Assembly (NCBI GenBank): GCA_025201805.1
Contig: MU619238.1
Location: forward strand, 455,102-512,435
Direction: 5' to 3'
Length of the DNA stretch: 57,334 bases
Source of the DNA: Parasitella parasitica
Taxonomy: Eukaryota; Mucoromycota; Mucoromycetes; Mucorales; Mucoraceae
The notes beneath the pieces were generated by a model that did not search any database, had not been told where the DNA came from, and was given only the letters and a program-made list of their open reading frames with translations. Both the position numbers and the translations under genes were made by a program. Below, in pieces: positions 12,006-23,404 of the stretch (its first letter is position 1; every line of letters begins with the position of its first letter).

Positions 12006-13073
12006 ATGGCTTCTACTGCAAACGACCGTGCTCAACAAATCTTTGGCCACTTGACCAAAGCTACCCCCTCTCTTCAAGGTAAAGTTTGTATTGTGACAGG
12101 CGCTGGCTCTATTGTTGGTATCGGGTATGTAAAAATGATGATATATGGCACAAACAGGCACCGTAAAATTTTTAATATCAAGTCTTTACATTTGCTAGTC
12201 GTGCCACTGCCATCGATCTTGCCAAGCGTGGCCCCAAAGCCATCTACGTTACTGATTTGACATTGAACAACTTGGAGGAATTGGCTCAAGAAATCAGAAG
12301 CACCTACATGGTTGATTGCTTTGCTCGTGCTGTTGACGCTGCTTCCCAGTCGGCTGTCGAGGGCGTTATTGACGAAGCCGTCGCCAAGTATGGTCGCTTG
12401 GATGTCTTTTTTGCAAATGCTGGTATTGCCACCGCTGATCGTTTGCAAGAAGAGGATGCCGAGTCTTTTATGAACATGATGCGCATCAACGCCTTGAGCG
12501 CTTTCTTGGCCTGTAAGCATGCTGGTGCTGCCATGTTGAAGCTCGGCGGCGGAAAAGAATACACTGGCGGCTCAATTATTTGCACTGCCTCTGTTGCTGG
12601 TATCAGATCCGGTGCTGGCTCACCTGAATACTCTGCATCCAAAGCTGCGTAAGTTGTGGTAGTTGCATAGATGTCGACTCTGACTAAACAAAATGCTTAA
12701 TTACACAGTGTCATCAACTTGTGTCAAACAAGTGCTTACCAATACGGTGGAACTAACGTTCGTGTCAATGCCATCTGTCCTGTATGTATTTTCTTTGCGC
12801 AGAATAATAGCAGTGTTGGCTGACTTTATTGCATTATAGGGTTTGATTGAAACGGGCATGACCAAAGGCACATTTGATTACGCTCGCCAAAAGGGGTCAG
12901 GCCACAAGATTGGTCAATTAAATCCTACCAAGCGTTATGGCATTGCTGCTGAAATTGCCCATGTTGTTGCCTTTATTGCTTCTGATGAGGCGTCATATCT
13001 CAACGGCCAAGCTATCGCTGTTGATGGTGGCCTCTCAGCCAGCCATCCTATTGTTCCTGGAAGATTCCATTAA
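12006..13073 (+). CDS. Short-chain dehydrogenase/reductase
   Basis: Four exons (12006-12124, 12199-12648, 12709-12781, 12840-13073) encode 291 aa. It is a classical SDR: the Rossmann motif GAGSIVGIG spans the first intron, NAG appears in FFANAGIA, the catalytic Ser lies in CTASVAG, and the YxxxK pair is YSASK just before intron 2. The tail carries the usual PGLIETGM and DGGLSASHP segments. Family members reduce carbonyls or oxidise alcohols with NAD(P)(H); the substrate cannot be told. A long pyrimidine-rich leader (T tracts between 11910 and 11985) precedes the ATG. It is convergent with the DUF676 lipase gene, 53 nt apart. Confidence 0.92.
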
Positions 13074-13126
13074 ATTACATGATTAAATCGTTTATTAGTT
13101 GTTTGTATATCAATAAAAAAAAATTA

Positions 13127-14754
13127 TCACAAATCAAACTGTGTGGTATCCAAAAAGTGTTGAATAGTAGCAATGCCACTGTCTGTAGCAAATCTCTTTT
13201 GTCTGCAGACGATACTCCCATGGGCGTTGAATGCTCTAATGTAGAGCCAGACCCTTTCCCAGTCTAATAACCGCAAGTTTTTGTGAATCCGCTGCGTTGT
13301 GTCTATAAAGGGCAATGGCTTGGACGCTTCATCCAACAGTTTTGAGGGCTCCACATTGTAATAATAAGTATTATCATTGAATAGTTTTGAAGTGGATTGC
13401 TTGTCAGGCGGTGAATCTTGCTCACCTGGTAAATTGACAGCATCCAAAGCTCCTGTCAGTAATTTGCCATTCACGTATCGATCTGCTTCACTGGACAGAC
13501 GTCCCAGTGTTTCCTCTGATGTGCTGTCATTGTTGATAACAAGCCGTCTCTTTTTACTCAGTATTTGCGATGTACGATGTCGGCTTGCAAGACCTTGAAC
13601 TCCGATGAATGATAGTGCAATTAGATACAGTATGGGGCCAAGGATAGGCAGTAAGCAGTAAAATGTATATTTGAGAATGAGAGGTTTGAGCTGTTTCTTT
13701 TTGTTTTTGCCTTTGCCTTTTTGTGTGTCGGGCAATCGCTTTTCAAAAGATGTGATAATGGAACTGTAAGTTTCGTCCAATGTACTATACAAATTGATAA
13801 CACATGTCACAAAATCATGTATACATTTGCGTTTTTATAACACTTACAAATCCAATTTCCCTTTGCTGTCAAAGAAGTAATCCCTGGTTTCCAACCCTGC
13901 TGTCCAGTATGCCACGGTTCTATCATTCGCAATGTTCGCATATGTGCGCCTAGTCTTGAACTTGGAGAGATATTTGAAAAAGACTTGCTCTAACAGAAAA
14001 AAAAAAAAAAAAAAAAATATCACTACATGCAATTGTGTTATCTCTCGTTGTTTTCCACATTACCTGGATCAGATAAAACCTCGAGTAAAGTTTTACCCCG
14101 AGCTTTATCGTATTCGTCAATTAATTGAAGCTGTTCTCCTGATCTGGAGACGAGCCTGCCGCTGACGAAATTAAACATGATTGAAAATGCATTTGAAGAT
14201 GGCAATCGAACGCCCATATGCGGCGTTGCAAATGTAACAAAATACTAGTAGAGCGAAAATCAATATGTTGTTGCAGATCTGGCGCTTCAAATATTACACT
14301 ACCGAAGGTTCAATTGTATTGAAGAAACCTTTCTGCCCCAAAACTCCAATTGCATATCGAACAATCAACCCGCCCAAAGAATATCCTACCAAACTGATCT
14401 TCTTGACTAGTTTCCCGTTTTTACCGAGTCGTATGACCGTTGATTCAATCTGCAGTAAGGATTTAGTTGTGCTGGAGTAAAATACGCTTTGGATCTCTCT
14501 TACGTCCTGGGCCAATCTTTCACCGCAAATATCCACTCCATCGTACGAATACTTCGCCTCATTGACGCTTGAATTAAGCTGGGTACCCTTCAATTAGGTT
14601 TCTGATTAAGAAATCATTGAATTTTTCAACTTACGATATGAATCCTGTCATTGTATTTTTCTCTCAGTCGATTTTTAATGTACTCCATATGACCTTTAAC
14701 ACCCCACAAGCCATGAGATAACACCACTAATGCGATGTCTTTAGGATCCGTCAT
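13127..14754 (-). CDS. DUF676 / ROG1-type lipase with membrane segment
   Basis: Five exons (14635-14754, 14303-14587, 14064-14244, 13848-13989, 13127-13784) keep frame and give 461 aa. The protein begins with VVLSHGLWGVKGHM, the oxyanion-hole strand of the family, and has the nucleophile elbow VGYSLGGLIVRYAIG. FATPHMGVR follows in the third exon, as in yeast Rog1 and related putative serine esterases. A hydrophobic segment (YCLLPILGPILYLIALSFIGV) in the last exon suggests membrane anchoring. Rog1 itself is a monoacylglycerol lipase; the substrate here is inference. The fourth exon is reached through an intron with a T20 tract. Codon use and intron style match the neighbours. Confidence 0.88.
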
Positions 14755-16340
14755 TCTTGTGATTTTTGCGAAAGAAAAAAAAAAGGGAATATTAATTGGT
14801 CAAGAGAAATTTGATTTTTAAAAAAGATTTCGCGATGCGGATAAACTAGTAAGACCGAGCACTGTTTGATAAGTTCCATTATGTATCTAAAAACGCATTA
14901 CAGATGGCGATACTACCATCTCTGGCCATAGAAATTGAAAGATTAGATTCTTTGGCATATTTTTCAAAAACTAACAATGCTTTTTTCGCTTCTGATCAAA
15001 GGTGCAATTAACATTTCGATGCAAGTTATCCCATTTTTGGTCAGTTAGATTACGTAACTGCTCCGAATGGAGTAATACAGTTTGATGTGTATTATACGGT
15101 CAAGTTATTGTGTCTCTTTAAATTATTCACCAAGTTTATGTGTCTTGTTCCGGATCGTTTAAAGCAAATGAAATGCCCTAGATACTTTTACGGCAAANNN
15201 NNNNNNNAAAAAAAAAAAAAAATGCAATCTTGTACCTGGTATACATTTTTTTAAATCAGAGATCCATCTGATCGAAAGCACAATATTTGTTTAAAAACAT
15301 AAATTTCGCATAAACTCTTGTAATAATTGAGGGAGCTCATTCTAGTTTCATCGATTTGAAGTAGCTGGGATGTCATTAGGGGAGGTTCAGAGTATTTGTG
15401 TCACTACGCGTTGTATGCACACTTTACCACGATAAACATCGAACAAAATATGGGCAGAAAGGATCGAATAAAATAGTTGAAAATACAAATTGTGTCATAG
15501 TAGTAGTCGCCTTTTTTAGTTGAGTAGCCGTGAGCATGGTTGCACAAGTCTCAAAAGTTAGATTCATGCCAAGCATAGAATCGGTGAAGCATAAATATTC
15601 CCGTATTTTTACGCGAGTGCAAGTGAAAGTAAACATTTAACACGGGGCAGATTCTCTTTTCATGGCCTGGATCCTTTCTTTTTTTCTTACAGTTAAGAAA
15701 CTAGTAAGAATCGCGCCGTTCACAGACAAACAGGGATGTTATTTACAACCGTGTAATGCAATAACACAAACACTATAGTGTGCATTTCATCAACAAACCT
15801 CTGTGACGCGATGGCTTCTCTGATTGGCAGTTACACAACTGTTAAGGCTTCTCGAATCCTTAAATGAGCATTAAGGCGAGACGAAATGTAAATGCAAGAC
15901 TACATAGTGTTAGGTTCTACGCATTTTTTTTTGGGGGTTCTCATGTTAATAAAACTGGTGAATGGTTTCACATATGAAGATACGCCTCATTATATCCACA
16001 AAACAACACACTACAAAAAGTGATATAAAAAAAACGGGGTCATAATGATGTAATAGGCAACACTTCCTAGCATAATAATGCAAAAGATGAATAGTGTTCC
16101 AGAGCTAGACACGATGGACGTGTACAGCGTAAATTTGATTGTTATTTAGTAAAAGTACAGCGAGCAGTTATGCACTAAAGTATACGTTACAAACGTCATG
16201 ATGAAGTATTTATATCTACCAATAAACCTAATTCATGCCGGCTTGCACAGCATAATATAGACACGGCTTTGCTAGCGTTTTTGGCAGCTAATACTACTAA
16301 CTCAAAATTGACTATGCATTTTGGGGGGTGGAGTGGAAGC
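14755..16340. other. Spacer with a 10-N assembly gap
   Basis: About 1.6 kb without a recognisable gene. A run of ten N sits at 15197-15206 followed by an A-tract, so the assembly here is not continuous. Short open frames on both strands show no motifs. Confidence 0.6.
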
Positions 16341-16348
16341 TATATAAA
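16341..16348 (+). promoter_or_regulatory. TATA box of the C2 protein gene
   Basis: TATATAAA lies 73 nt upstream of the ATG at 16414 and is followed by a short leader, the spacing expected for a TATA-driven promoter. A G-rich patch (GGGGGGTGGAGTGG) sits just upstream. Confidence 0.6.
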
Positions 16349-16413
16349 GGGCACGAATTTTGCCTGTCATTTCCCATTTTCATCGTCAATCTCTTTATTG
16401 ATTTATAATACAA

Positions 16414-16809
16414 ATGTTCTCATCTGCCCCCGCTGGTACCCTCACTGTTAACCTTATCGAAGCTAGGAAGCTCCATCACGAAGACCTTGGCGGCAAGAAT
16501 GACCCTTATGTTGAACTCTGGTTGGATGAAGATTACAAGCAAAAATCTAAAACCGTAAAGAATAACGACAACCCTGTTTGGAACGAACCATTCCTTTTCC
16601 AAATTGAGAAGGGTTCTTCCAAGCACAAACTGCACTTTAAAGTTTACGATGAGGATAAGTTAGGCGAAGACAAAATTGGTGATGGTAGTTTGGACATCTC
16701 GGAAGTCTTCAAGGGCAAGAGACTGGATACTTGGGCAAAGCTTCCTGCCAAGATGGGTTTAACTAGCCATGGCGAGCTCCACTTTGACATTTCCTTTGTC
16801 CCCAACTAA
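16414..16809 (+). CDS. Single C2-domain protein
   Basis: An intronless frame of 131 aa that is essentially one C2 domain. It opens with GTLTVNLIEARKL, continues with GGKNDPYVELWL, and has the KNNDNPVWNEPFLF and VYDEDKLGEDKIGDGSLD blocks. Aspartates in the NDPY loop and in the DEDKLGEDKIGD loop are the usual Ca2+ ligands, so calcium-dependent lipid binding is plausible. No membrane segment or second domain is present. Small one-C2 proteins of this size are common in mucoralean fungi and plants. The TATA box and short leader suggest strong or inducible expression. It is convergent with the glucosyltransferase gene, 135 nt apart. Confidence 0.92.
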   Translation: MFSSAPAGTLTVNLIEARKLHHEDLGGKNDPYVELWLDEDYKQKSKTVKNNDNPVWNEPFLFQIEKGSSKHKLHFKVYDEDKLGEDKIGDGSLDISEVFKGKRLDTWAKLPAKMGLTSHGELHFDISFVPN

Positions 16810-16944
16810 GTCTCTGCCTCTGTAAATCCTTGCATGTAATAGTTATACCGAAGTTTTATTGCAATAAACTACTATCAAATGAATAAATATATACTAGTTC
16901 TTTTATATCAGTGAAATGTCGCGATTATTTTTTTGCTGTTGTTG

Positions 16945-18352
16945 TCAGGATGTCGCTAGTAATGCGGTTTTGGGAGAATCCTGGTTTTTGTTACAAGGGA
17001 TAGCAATGGCCGAGCCGTCCGAAATACATCTGTATTGTTGGTCGCGCCACGAAATCTTGGTGCCTGCCATAGCATATAGATAGAGTGGCAGAGCTAGTAT
17101 TTCTCTTGATAGCCAAGCGCGTAGGAAATGCAGAAACGGCAAAGGCTTTTGAGCATTGAGCGTGTGTAACGAACTCACGCCCACTAGAGTACGGTATAGT
17201 GTGAAATCATTGATGAACCACCAAGTCCAATGGATAGCAAAAAATAGTGGCATTGGTATATTGAACACGGAACAAAAGCCAAGTGCGCCCATGATGCCGC
17301 ACACAATGGATTCTGTGATAGGCTCAACCAAGGTAGCAGCAGTTACAATGTATTTCCTTAGGCGTACCCATCTAGCACGGCGTGCGCAGTAGCCTCCAAC
17401 AGTTATAGGGCCCAGCGCTTGACAGGCCACGTCTGCACTCATGCGATGTCTAAGGCCCTGATGCCACAACGCCTCCGCAATGATGTTGTCCTCGGCCATA
17501 TATTTGCCGAATTTCTCCAATCCACCTACGCGATCCAAGTCGGACCGACGGTAGAGGTTGGATTTGCCCATGACACATGAGGCTATTCCAACACCATTGA
17601 TGGCCAAGTACATTTTGGCGTGGTTCGTGTCGAGGAAGACTTGCTCAATCTCGGCAGCATAATTTGCCGGTTGAACGGCTATGGGTAAATGATGCACCAA
17701 TCCAATGCCAGGTAACGATAATTGATCGACAGACCTTCCTAATGTATCTCTATCGACATGCACATTACTGTCCAAGACCCAGATGATGTCGTATTTTGCA
17801 GTTTTATACGATTCTATCATATTGTTAATCTTGGGGTTGATGCCAACCTGATGATCGCCTGTTTAGAGAGGGTTGGTATCATGATATGAAGCTCTTCTGC
17901 GGCCTTGCGCGCAACACATACCAACAATCAGTCGGCTATCCACATGATTGTATTTATCTCGCAGCTTCTTGACAATTCCGATGGCAGGGTCCTTGGGCGA
18001 TGCCACAGAGAATATGATTTCGAATTTAGCATAGTTTTGTATGAACGAGGATGTCAGATTTGCCTCCAATTCCAAATCAACGCCTTTCAAAGGTCGAATG
18101 ATTGAAACCCCTTCAGCTTCTGATGTCGATGATTTGGATGATTTTGGTTTTGGCTGGTGTTTATATCTGGATTGTCTATGATGGAGATGTGTGTGTGTGT
18201 GTTGAGGTACACAAGCAAACGCGCAGTGAAGGACAATGAACTTACCCTATGTACTGACCAAAGAGACTCAGGCCAAACATGAAAACATACCAAGCTACAA
18301 GCACATAGCTTCCAATCGTCCAAAAAGCCTCACTCGATGTATCAGAGCCCAT
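16945..18352 (-). CDS. Ceramide glucosyltransferase
   Basis: Three exons (18246-18352, 17922-18166, 16945-17858) give about 421 aa. The short first exon encodes an N-terminal membrane segment (IGSYVLVAWYVFMFGLSLF). The GT21 signature follows: GVSIIRPLKGVD, D1 in the KDPAIG region, D2 in VLDSNVH, D3 in MAEDN and the RRARWVR form of the (Q/R)xxRW motif. A hydrophobic C-terminal half anchors the enzyme. It transfers glucose from UDP-glucose to ceramide in the Golgi or ER to make glucosylceramide. The acceptor of exon 2 is ambiguous: 18175 also works and adds three residues. A CA repeat lies in the first intron. Confidence 0.9.
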
Positions 18353-18414
18353 TATAATTTGTTGTCAGAAAGTGAATTGGCACGGAAACAAAAAGGGGGC
18401 GATTCAAACAAAGC

Positions 18415-18415
18415 G

Positions 18416-18486
<71 letters not shown>
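18415..18486. repeat. 72-nt poly(A) tract
   Basis: Seventy-two consecutive A on the plus strand lie between the divergent starts of the glucosyltransferase and FHA genes, 75 nt upstream of the FHA ATG. It could be a retroposon tail or a nucleosome-excluding promoter tract. Its exact length is prone to assembly error. Confidence 0.9.
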
Positions 18487-18488
<2 letters not shown>

Positions 18489-18561
18489 CTCATCACCACC
18501 CTCATTTATATTTTGATTGTCAGTGTGATTTGAGGCTTTTCACACTCTCTTCTTTGTAATC

Positions 18562-19266
18562 ATGTCTTTTACAAACTTGACCACCAACGACACATTTGAA
18601 TTGAAGGTAGGTGAGCCTACATATATCGGAAGACACAAATTTGGAATCGAGTCGAAATACATCAGCGAAAGACAACGTAATGAAAAGAATAAAAAAAAAC
18701 CCCCTCTTTTGTGCTGATGCAAACACACTCAGCTCATCTCATTGTTTAGTCAAAGTTGTGCTGGAAGAGGATAATCGATGCTTCATAAAGAATGTAAGCA
18801 CACCAGGACGGCTTCAAGTACACCCACCAACTAACCCCGTACATTAGCTCTCGAATAAAAAGGTCAAGCTGAATCAAGCCCTGATAACAATCAGCACGGA
18901 ACATCAGCTGCAGAATGGGGATGAAATTGATTTGCTGCTAGACGGATACAAGGTAAGTAGTGCAGACGATGGCGCAACTCGACATCTCACGAGTGTTGTG
19001 TCCGACCTCCCCGCATATAGCAAGGAGCGCACTTGAAATTCAGATTCAATTTACCAGAGCTCGACGAAAAGCTGATTCGCAATGTTGTTGTGCTGGAAAA
19101 GCACAAAGAACCCGACGGTGGGGACCATGGCAACCGCAGCAGCAGCAGCAGCGATTACAGCAGTAATGAAAACGATCACAGTAATGAGGATGGCCAAGAC
19201 GACATGACTTGTTTAAGCGACATTTCGCAGGAATCAAGTTTATTAGGAGATCGGGATTATTTTTAA
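18562..19266 (+). CDS. FHA protein of the PNKP/aprataxin/APLF type
   Basis: Four exons (18562-18676, 18750-18793, 18848-18952, 19021-19266) keep frame and give 169 aa. The first three exons and the start of the fourth form one FHA domain: PTYIGRHKFGI, then KYISERQLKVVL (the SRxQ-type variant of SRxH found in PNKP, aprataxin and APLF), IKNLSNKKVKLN, and LQNGDEIDLLLDGYK. Such domains bind CK2-phosphorylated XRCC1 or XRCC4 in DNA strand-break repair. No kinase, phosphatase or HIT domain follows; the tail is Ser/Asn/Asp-rich. The acceptor at 18749 was chosen because the earlier AG at 18732 breaks the frame. The stop codon is 4 nt from that of the convergent MAM33 gene. A repair-adaptor role is inference. 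Confidence 0.8.
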
Positions 19267-19270
19267 AAAA

Positions 19271-20338
19271 CTAGGCAGATACAAAATCATTGACATCCTT
19301 GAGCCAGTTTACATACTCTTTTTGCTCTTTATAGTCTACATAGTCTGGTAAAAATGTAGCCAGAGCTGTGTCAATACCACGCTCTTCTAAATACCGAGTA
19401 AACGTGATTTGAATCTGCTCGTCTAATTCATCGTAAACTGGCCCCATATAAAGATCCTGCCTCTGCTCTCCAATATCAACAGACGTCGTGTCTTGCAGCA
19501 TTTGTCCTTGTTTGAAATACCTAACTGCATCAATGTGCAAATATCCATCTTGAGCAACTGTATTCAATACCAAGCTGCCTTTATCTGGTTTCTCAATAAC
19601 GACTGTTGCGCGTACAGGGAACGAAACATTGTCTGATTCCTGACCTTGGATACCTGCAATTTCTTCCTCTGGTTTTTCTCCCTCTTTCTCGTTTGCAGCA
19701 TCAGCGACATCCTTTGGGGCAACATGCGCATCATCCTGCACTTCTTCCTCTGTAAATTCTTCGACCGTGTTGTTGATATCAGCAATCGAAAAGATGACTT
19801 TGATCCTATGGCCAAATGACTGCATGAGACTATTTCATCTTTCGTTGGTGCAATGATAATACGTACTTTTCGTTGCCAAATGTACGAGTTAAAGTCACCT
19901 TGTCGTGGCCCAACTTGTCTTCAATCTGAACCAATCGACTGTAAGCAATGCTGTCTGTAAAGCACGTTCAAAGAACACTCACTTGAAACAAGTTGGTATC
20001 CAAGAACTCGCTGATGAACGCTGGCACTTTGCTCTCGGCCTTTTCAAACTGCAATTCTTCATCCAGCAAATGAACAAGGTCAGGGTCAACTAGAAGTATG
20101 AGCATTAGTTTTTATGTCTATCAGTACAATGCACCAGTGTACCGTCACCACTGCTGAAGCGAGGTGTGCCAGCTGTAAAGAACCTTTGACTTGCCATGAC
20201 AGGCGTAGGTTGCAAGAAGGTCTTTTTTATGACAGGTCGGATAAACGCTTTCTTATAAGCGACACGAGCAAGAGGCTGGAGTCTTGCTGTGTAAAGTAAG
20301 GGAAGCAGAGACTTGAAGCTAGTAGACATGATAAACAA
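19271..20338 (-). CDS. MAM33: Mitochondrial acidic matrix protein, MAM33/p32 family
   Basis: Four exons (20143-20338, 19983-20089, 19867-19925, 19271-19805) give 298 aa. The first exon is an Arg/Lys/Ala-rich, acid-free presequence typical of mitochondrial import. The mature part has the family landmarks: DPDLVHLLDEELQFEKAE, FQIEDKLGHDKVTLTRTFGNE, KVIFSIADINN, a long acidic insert, the VRATVVIEKP strand and the C-terminal YMGPVYDELDEQIQ and YVNWLKDVNDFV helices. Family members form a doughnut trimer in the matrix and assist respiratory-chain biogenesis and translation. Correct splicing uses the acceptors TTCAG at 19926 and CATAG at 19806; nearer AGs break the frame. An alternative start at 20329 lies three codons later. 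Confidence 0.93.
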
Positions 20339-20777
20339 ATTAAAGATCTTTTTGCTCTTGGATAGTTTGCTTTAATACTCGGGGATTTTGACGTCCTTCC
20401 ACCCTTCCAAACCTGTGGCTTGTGGTCTGTTTGAGTCTCGAAGGTGAATGATTACCTGCTGGAGTTCAGGCCTTTTGCTGCAACCTGAACAGGGTCAAAC
20501 AATTCTAATGATGATGAAATGTTCCATTTACACAAATTAGTTTTAGCTTCTTGGTTTCTTTAGTATAGACATTCGACACAAATAAACACCAGTGTTCTTT
20601 TATTGAATTTCACATGAAAAAGTTTCATCTTTTCATTGCATTTGTATTTACAGGTTTGGTTTACGCCTCATTGGTTTTTTTTTTTTTTTTTTTATAATGT
20701 AGTAATTAATAATGCACACAAAAAGAAATCAAGTTGGATGGGGTATACATAGTTTAAAAGAGCTGGATTCAGGGCAA
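20339..20777. other. Intergenic spacer between two minus-strand genes
   Basis: It holds the promoter of MAM33 and the 3' region of the next membrane-protein gene, with a T18 tract at about 20677-20694. No gene is seen. Confidence 0.6.
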
Positions 20778-22182
20778 TCATTGGCTTCGTAACCCACCGC
20801 CTCCAAATGCCGATTCTTCGCCCGAGTAGCTTATTTCAGAGGGATCTCTGGCAGCAGCAGCAGCAGCAGCAGTATCCTTTTTAGCACTACCGCTACTGTT
20901 GCGGTAGACTCCAGTCAAATCTGTGTGCGTTAGATGTCTAGCTGTTCTTGTCTTGATCCCTGGCGGTGAGGTAGTCAGATTTAGCAAAGCCCTAGGTATA
21001 GGCAACAGCCCTGTCATTCTTTTTGCTGCCCAAAAGCATACATTCATTGGCAAGAACATGAGTGTCACCAGCAGACGTTGTGCTGATTTGCGCTGATCTT
21101 GCTCAATACTGTAGCAAATGAACTGGTCGAAATCCAGGACTTTTTGGTCAATCACTGTGAATCTTTCTTCAGACCACGAGCGAAGCGATGTCTCTTTCTG
21201 TTCAAATCTCTTCATTGCTTTGGTCAATTGCTGGATACTTGGGGTAATACCTTGAGCAACCTATTTTGTCGTCAATAATCGCTACCACAACATAAAAAAA
21301 AGGGGGGAGGCGGGAGAGGTTTTATAAAAAAACACACAACATACTTGTCCGAGGTCTCGTTTGGTAGCAAAGGCTTTTCGTAACCCATCCATTTCATCTT
21401 CCATCAGTTCAATCTTTTTGTGAAGCACTTCAATCTCTGTTTCATCGACTTGCATTTCACTCTGCAGGAATAATGTTCTTTCCCGTAAAAGGGCCATAAC
21501 ATGTACCAGCGGCTTTAATGTCGCAGCTAACACAAATACAGTAACATTAAATGTGCTCATGTATTTGTCATAGTTGCTCAAAAAGTACCGGCTGTATTGA
21601 AGGGTATAGCCGGCAATTGCAGGTGACATGATGACCCAAGCTAAACCTATCAACTCATGTCTCCTCAACTCTTCTTCGACAGATGCTTTGCGCTTCATGG
21701 CAAATTCCTTTCGTTTAGCATCCACGAATGGTGGCTGTTGCTGGTGATGAGCAGCATACTGATGAATCATTCGTCTAGATCTGGCACTTTCATAATACGA
21801 CCAAGGCACTGTGTAAATGTTAGTTGCAATCTACTTGACATCTTTTACACACAATCTTACCCGTGATCCATTTGTATACATAATACAGGATCAAAAGTAT
21901 CATGATAAAGTCGCTCCATACCTCAGCGCTCCCTGCAACGAAGGCACCCAAGGTGGGAATGATTGCTAATATAATAGGCCACGAAATGGAGGAAGAAAAC
22001 TCGTCTTTCTTATTGTTATGGTCTGCATTAGCTGATGTTGCACGATTATTGTAGCTGCTACGAGTGCTATTATGACGAGGAGCTGGTGAAGGTGTCCTAG
22101 GCTGTTGCTGTGATTGTGCTGGAAAAGAACGTGGTTTGTATCCACGCAGGAACCCTTCATCTTGTTCTGTATCGGCTGGCAT
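20778..22182 (-). CDS. Multi-pass membrane protein, family not recognised
   Basis: Three exons (21861-22182, 21345-21808, 20778-21260) give 422 aa. The N-terminus is polar and disordered (Gln, Pro, Ser, Asn). Hydrophobic segments follow in SWPIILAIIPTLGAFVAGSAEVWSDFIMILLILYYVY (two, cited here only as landmarks at its ends), LIGLAWVIMSPAIAGYTLQY, NVTVFVLAATLKPLVHVMALL and RLLVTLMFLPMNVCFWAAK. Between the third and last lies an acidic coiled coil (ETEIEVLHKKIELMEDEMDG). The C-terminus is Ser-rich with an Ala8 run and ends GGGGLRSQ. The layout suggests a fungal ER or nuclear-envelope protein, but I do not recognise the family. Confidence 0.8.
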
Positions 22183-23404
22183 ATTGGTTTTTATCCAAAG
22201 AAAAAGGGGGGATAAAACGCGAATGAGATATATTTCTCTCTTTTTATACTGAATCTCCCTTTGTGCTAAAATCACCTTGCACAACAAACATCAGAAGACT
22301 TGTAAACAAGCATGCTGTGAATTCTCAAAAATCGATATATTAAAAAACAAAAAAATTAAGCTTAAAACAAATCTATATCCGCATTATCAGCTTCTTCTTC
22401 GCATCTAGATAGTTCAACGATATGTTGATGTAAATGAGAAGCCGTGTCTAATATGAAGGCAGGGCATCCAGTGTTTTGCATAATTAACAATACATATCGC
22501 ATATAATAAGCGCATTTCTGTGGACTCGGCAAAGGCAGGCTCATGAAATCGTTTTCAAATTTAGAGTTTTATTGATGTTTGTTTTACCGCAACAGCAATT
22601 AGATCAGGTTACTCATTGAATCTTTTGTTTCTGTATAATATGCCGTGTGTCTTTTTCAGATTACATAGTTAGACACTTTTCTTTTTCACAATTGAAAAGC
22701 TTCCTATTTTATTACAGTGCTCTAATGTGATATCCCTGAATTGGTACTAAACTGCTTGCTAATAAATTTGAGTTTGGGTGTCAAAATCATCGCCTTTATT
22801 TATCCCCACCTTTTTAACAGCATCAAATGCGATTCATGTCATCAGTAGACAGCCTTTTACCCTTTGAGAAGCCGCGATGCATTAAAACCAGAAAAAATGT
22901 GTATGCTTATTTCTACATATAGGCAGTGATCCTTAACGTTGCTTTATGGCTCATTACAGTGGCTTCTCTACTATTGTCGCATATGTCCAAGACCTTTCTT
23001 GGCCAATCAAGTTGTTTCGAGGTCTGTATGTCTGTGTTAGCACACTTCTGGTAATATTTACCATACTCCATCATATATACTTGGATCTTTTCATATGCAT
23101 GTCACTGCATATCAACAACTATAGTATACACCCTGCTATCAGGTTTAATCTTAATGAATTATTCTTCTTAACACTGTTTTAACCACCCCCACTTTCTCTC
23201 AGCCAGTCAATGCGATAATCCTCCACGGCAACCAATACTTGACATAAAAACATAGAACTTTTATTTATTTTGTATTGCATATATATAAATATTAGAAGCA
23301 TAAGAGACAATTCTTGATTTGCATAATATAAAGATAAATTGTTGTAAGCATAGGCAAGAACATAAAAATGAAAGGAGGTTAATAGGATACGGTATCAAAT
23401 TCGA
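22183..23404. other. Intergenic spacer with a doubtful 60-codon frame
   Basis: The spacer is AT-rich. A 60-codon minus-strand frame at 22362-22544 starts MSLPLPSPQKCAYYM and ends EEEADNADIDLF. It has a balanced composition but an upstream in-frame stop, no intron signal and no recognisable domain, so I do not call it a gene. Confidence 0.45.

Noticed and set aside
18236-18559. Frame with a long poly-Lys run
   Set aside because: It is a translation of the A72 tract between two genes and overlaps the first exon of the glucosyltransferase.
18732-18749. Earlier acceptor CTCAG for FHA exon 2
   Set aside because: It puts exon 2 out of frame; the TTTAG at 18749 keeps frame and completes the FHA motif.
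22362-22544. 60-codon minus-strand frame
   Set aside because: Too short, with an in-frame stop just upstream, no splice support and no recognised domain.
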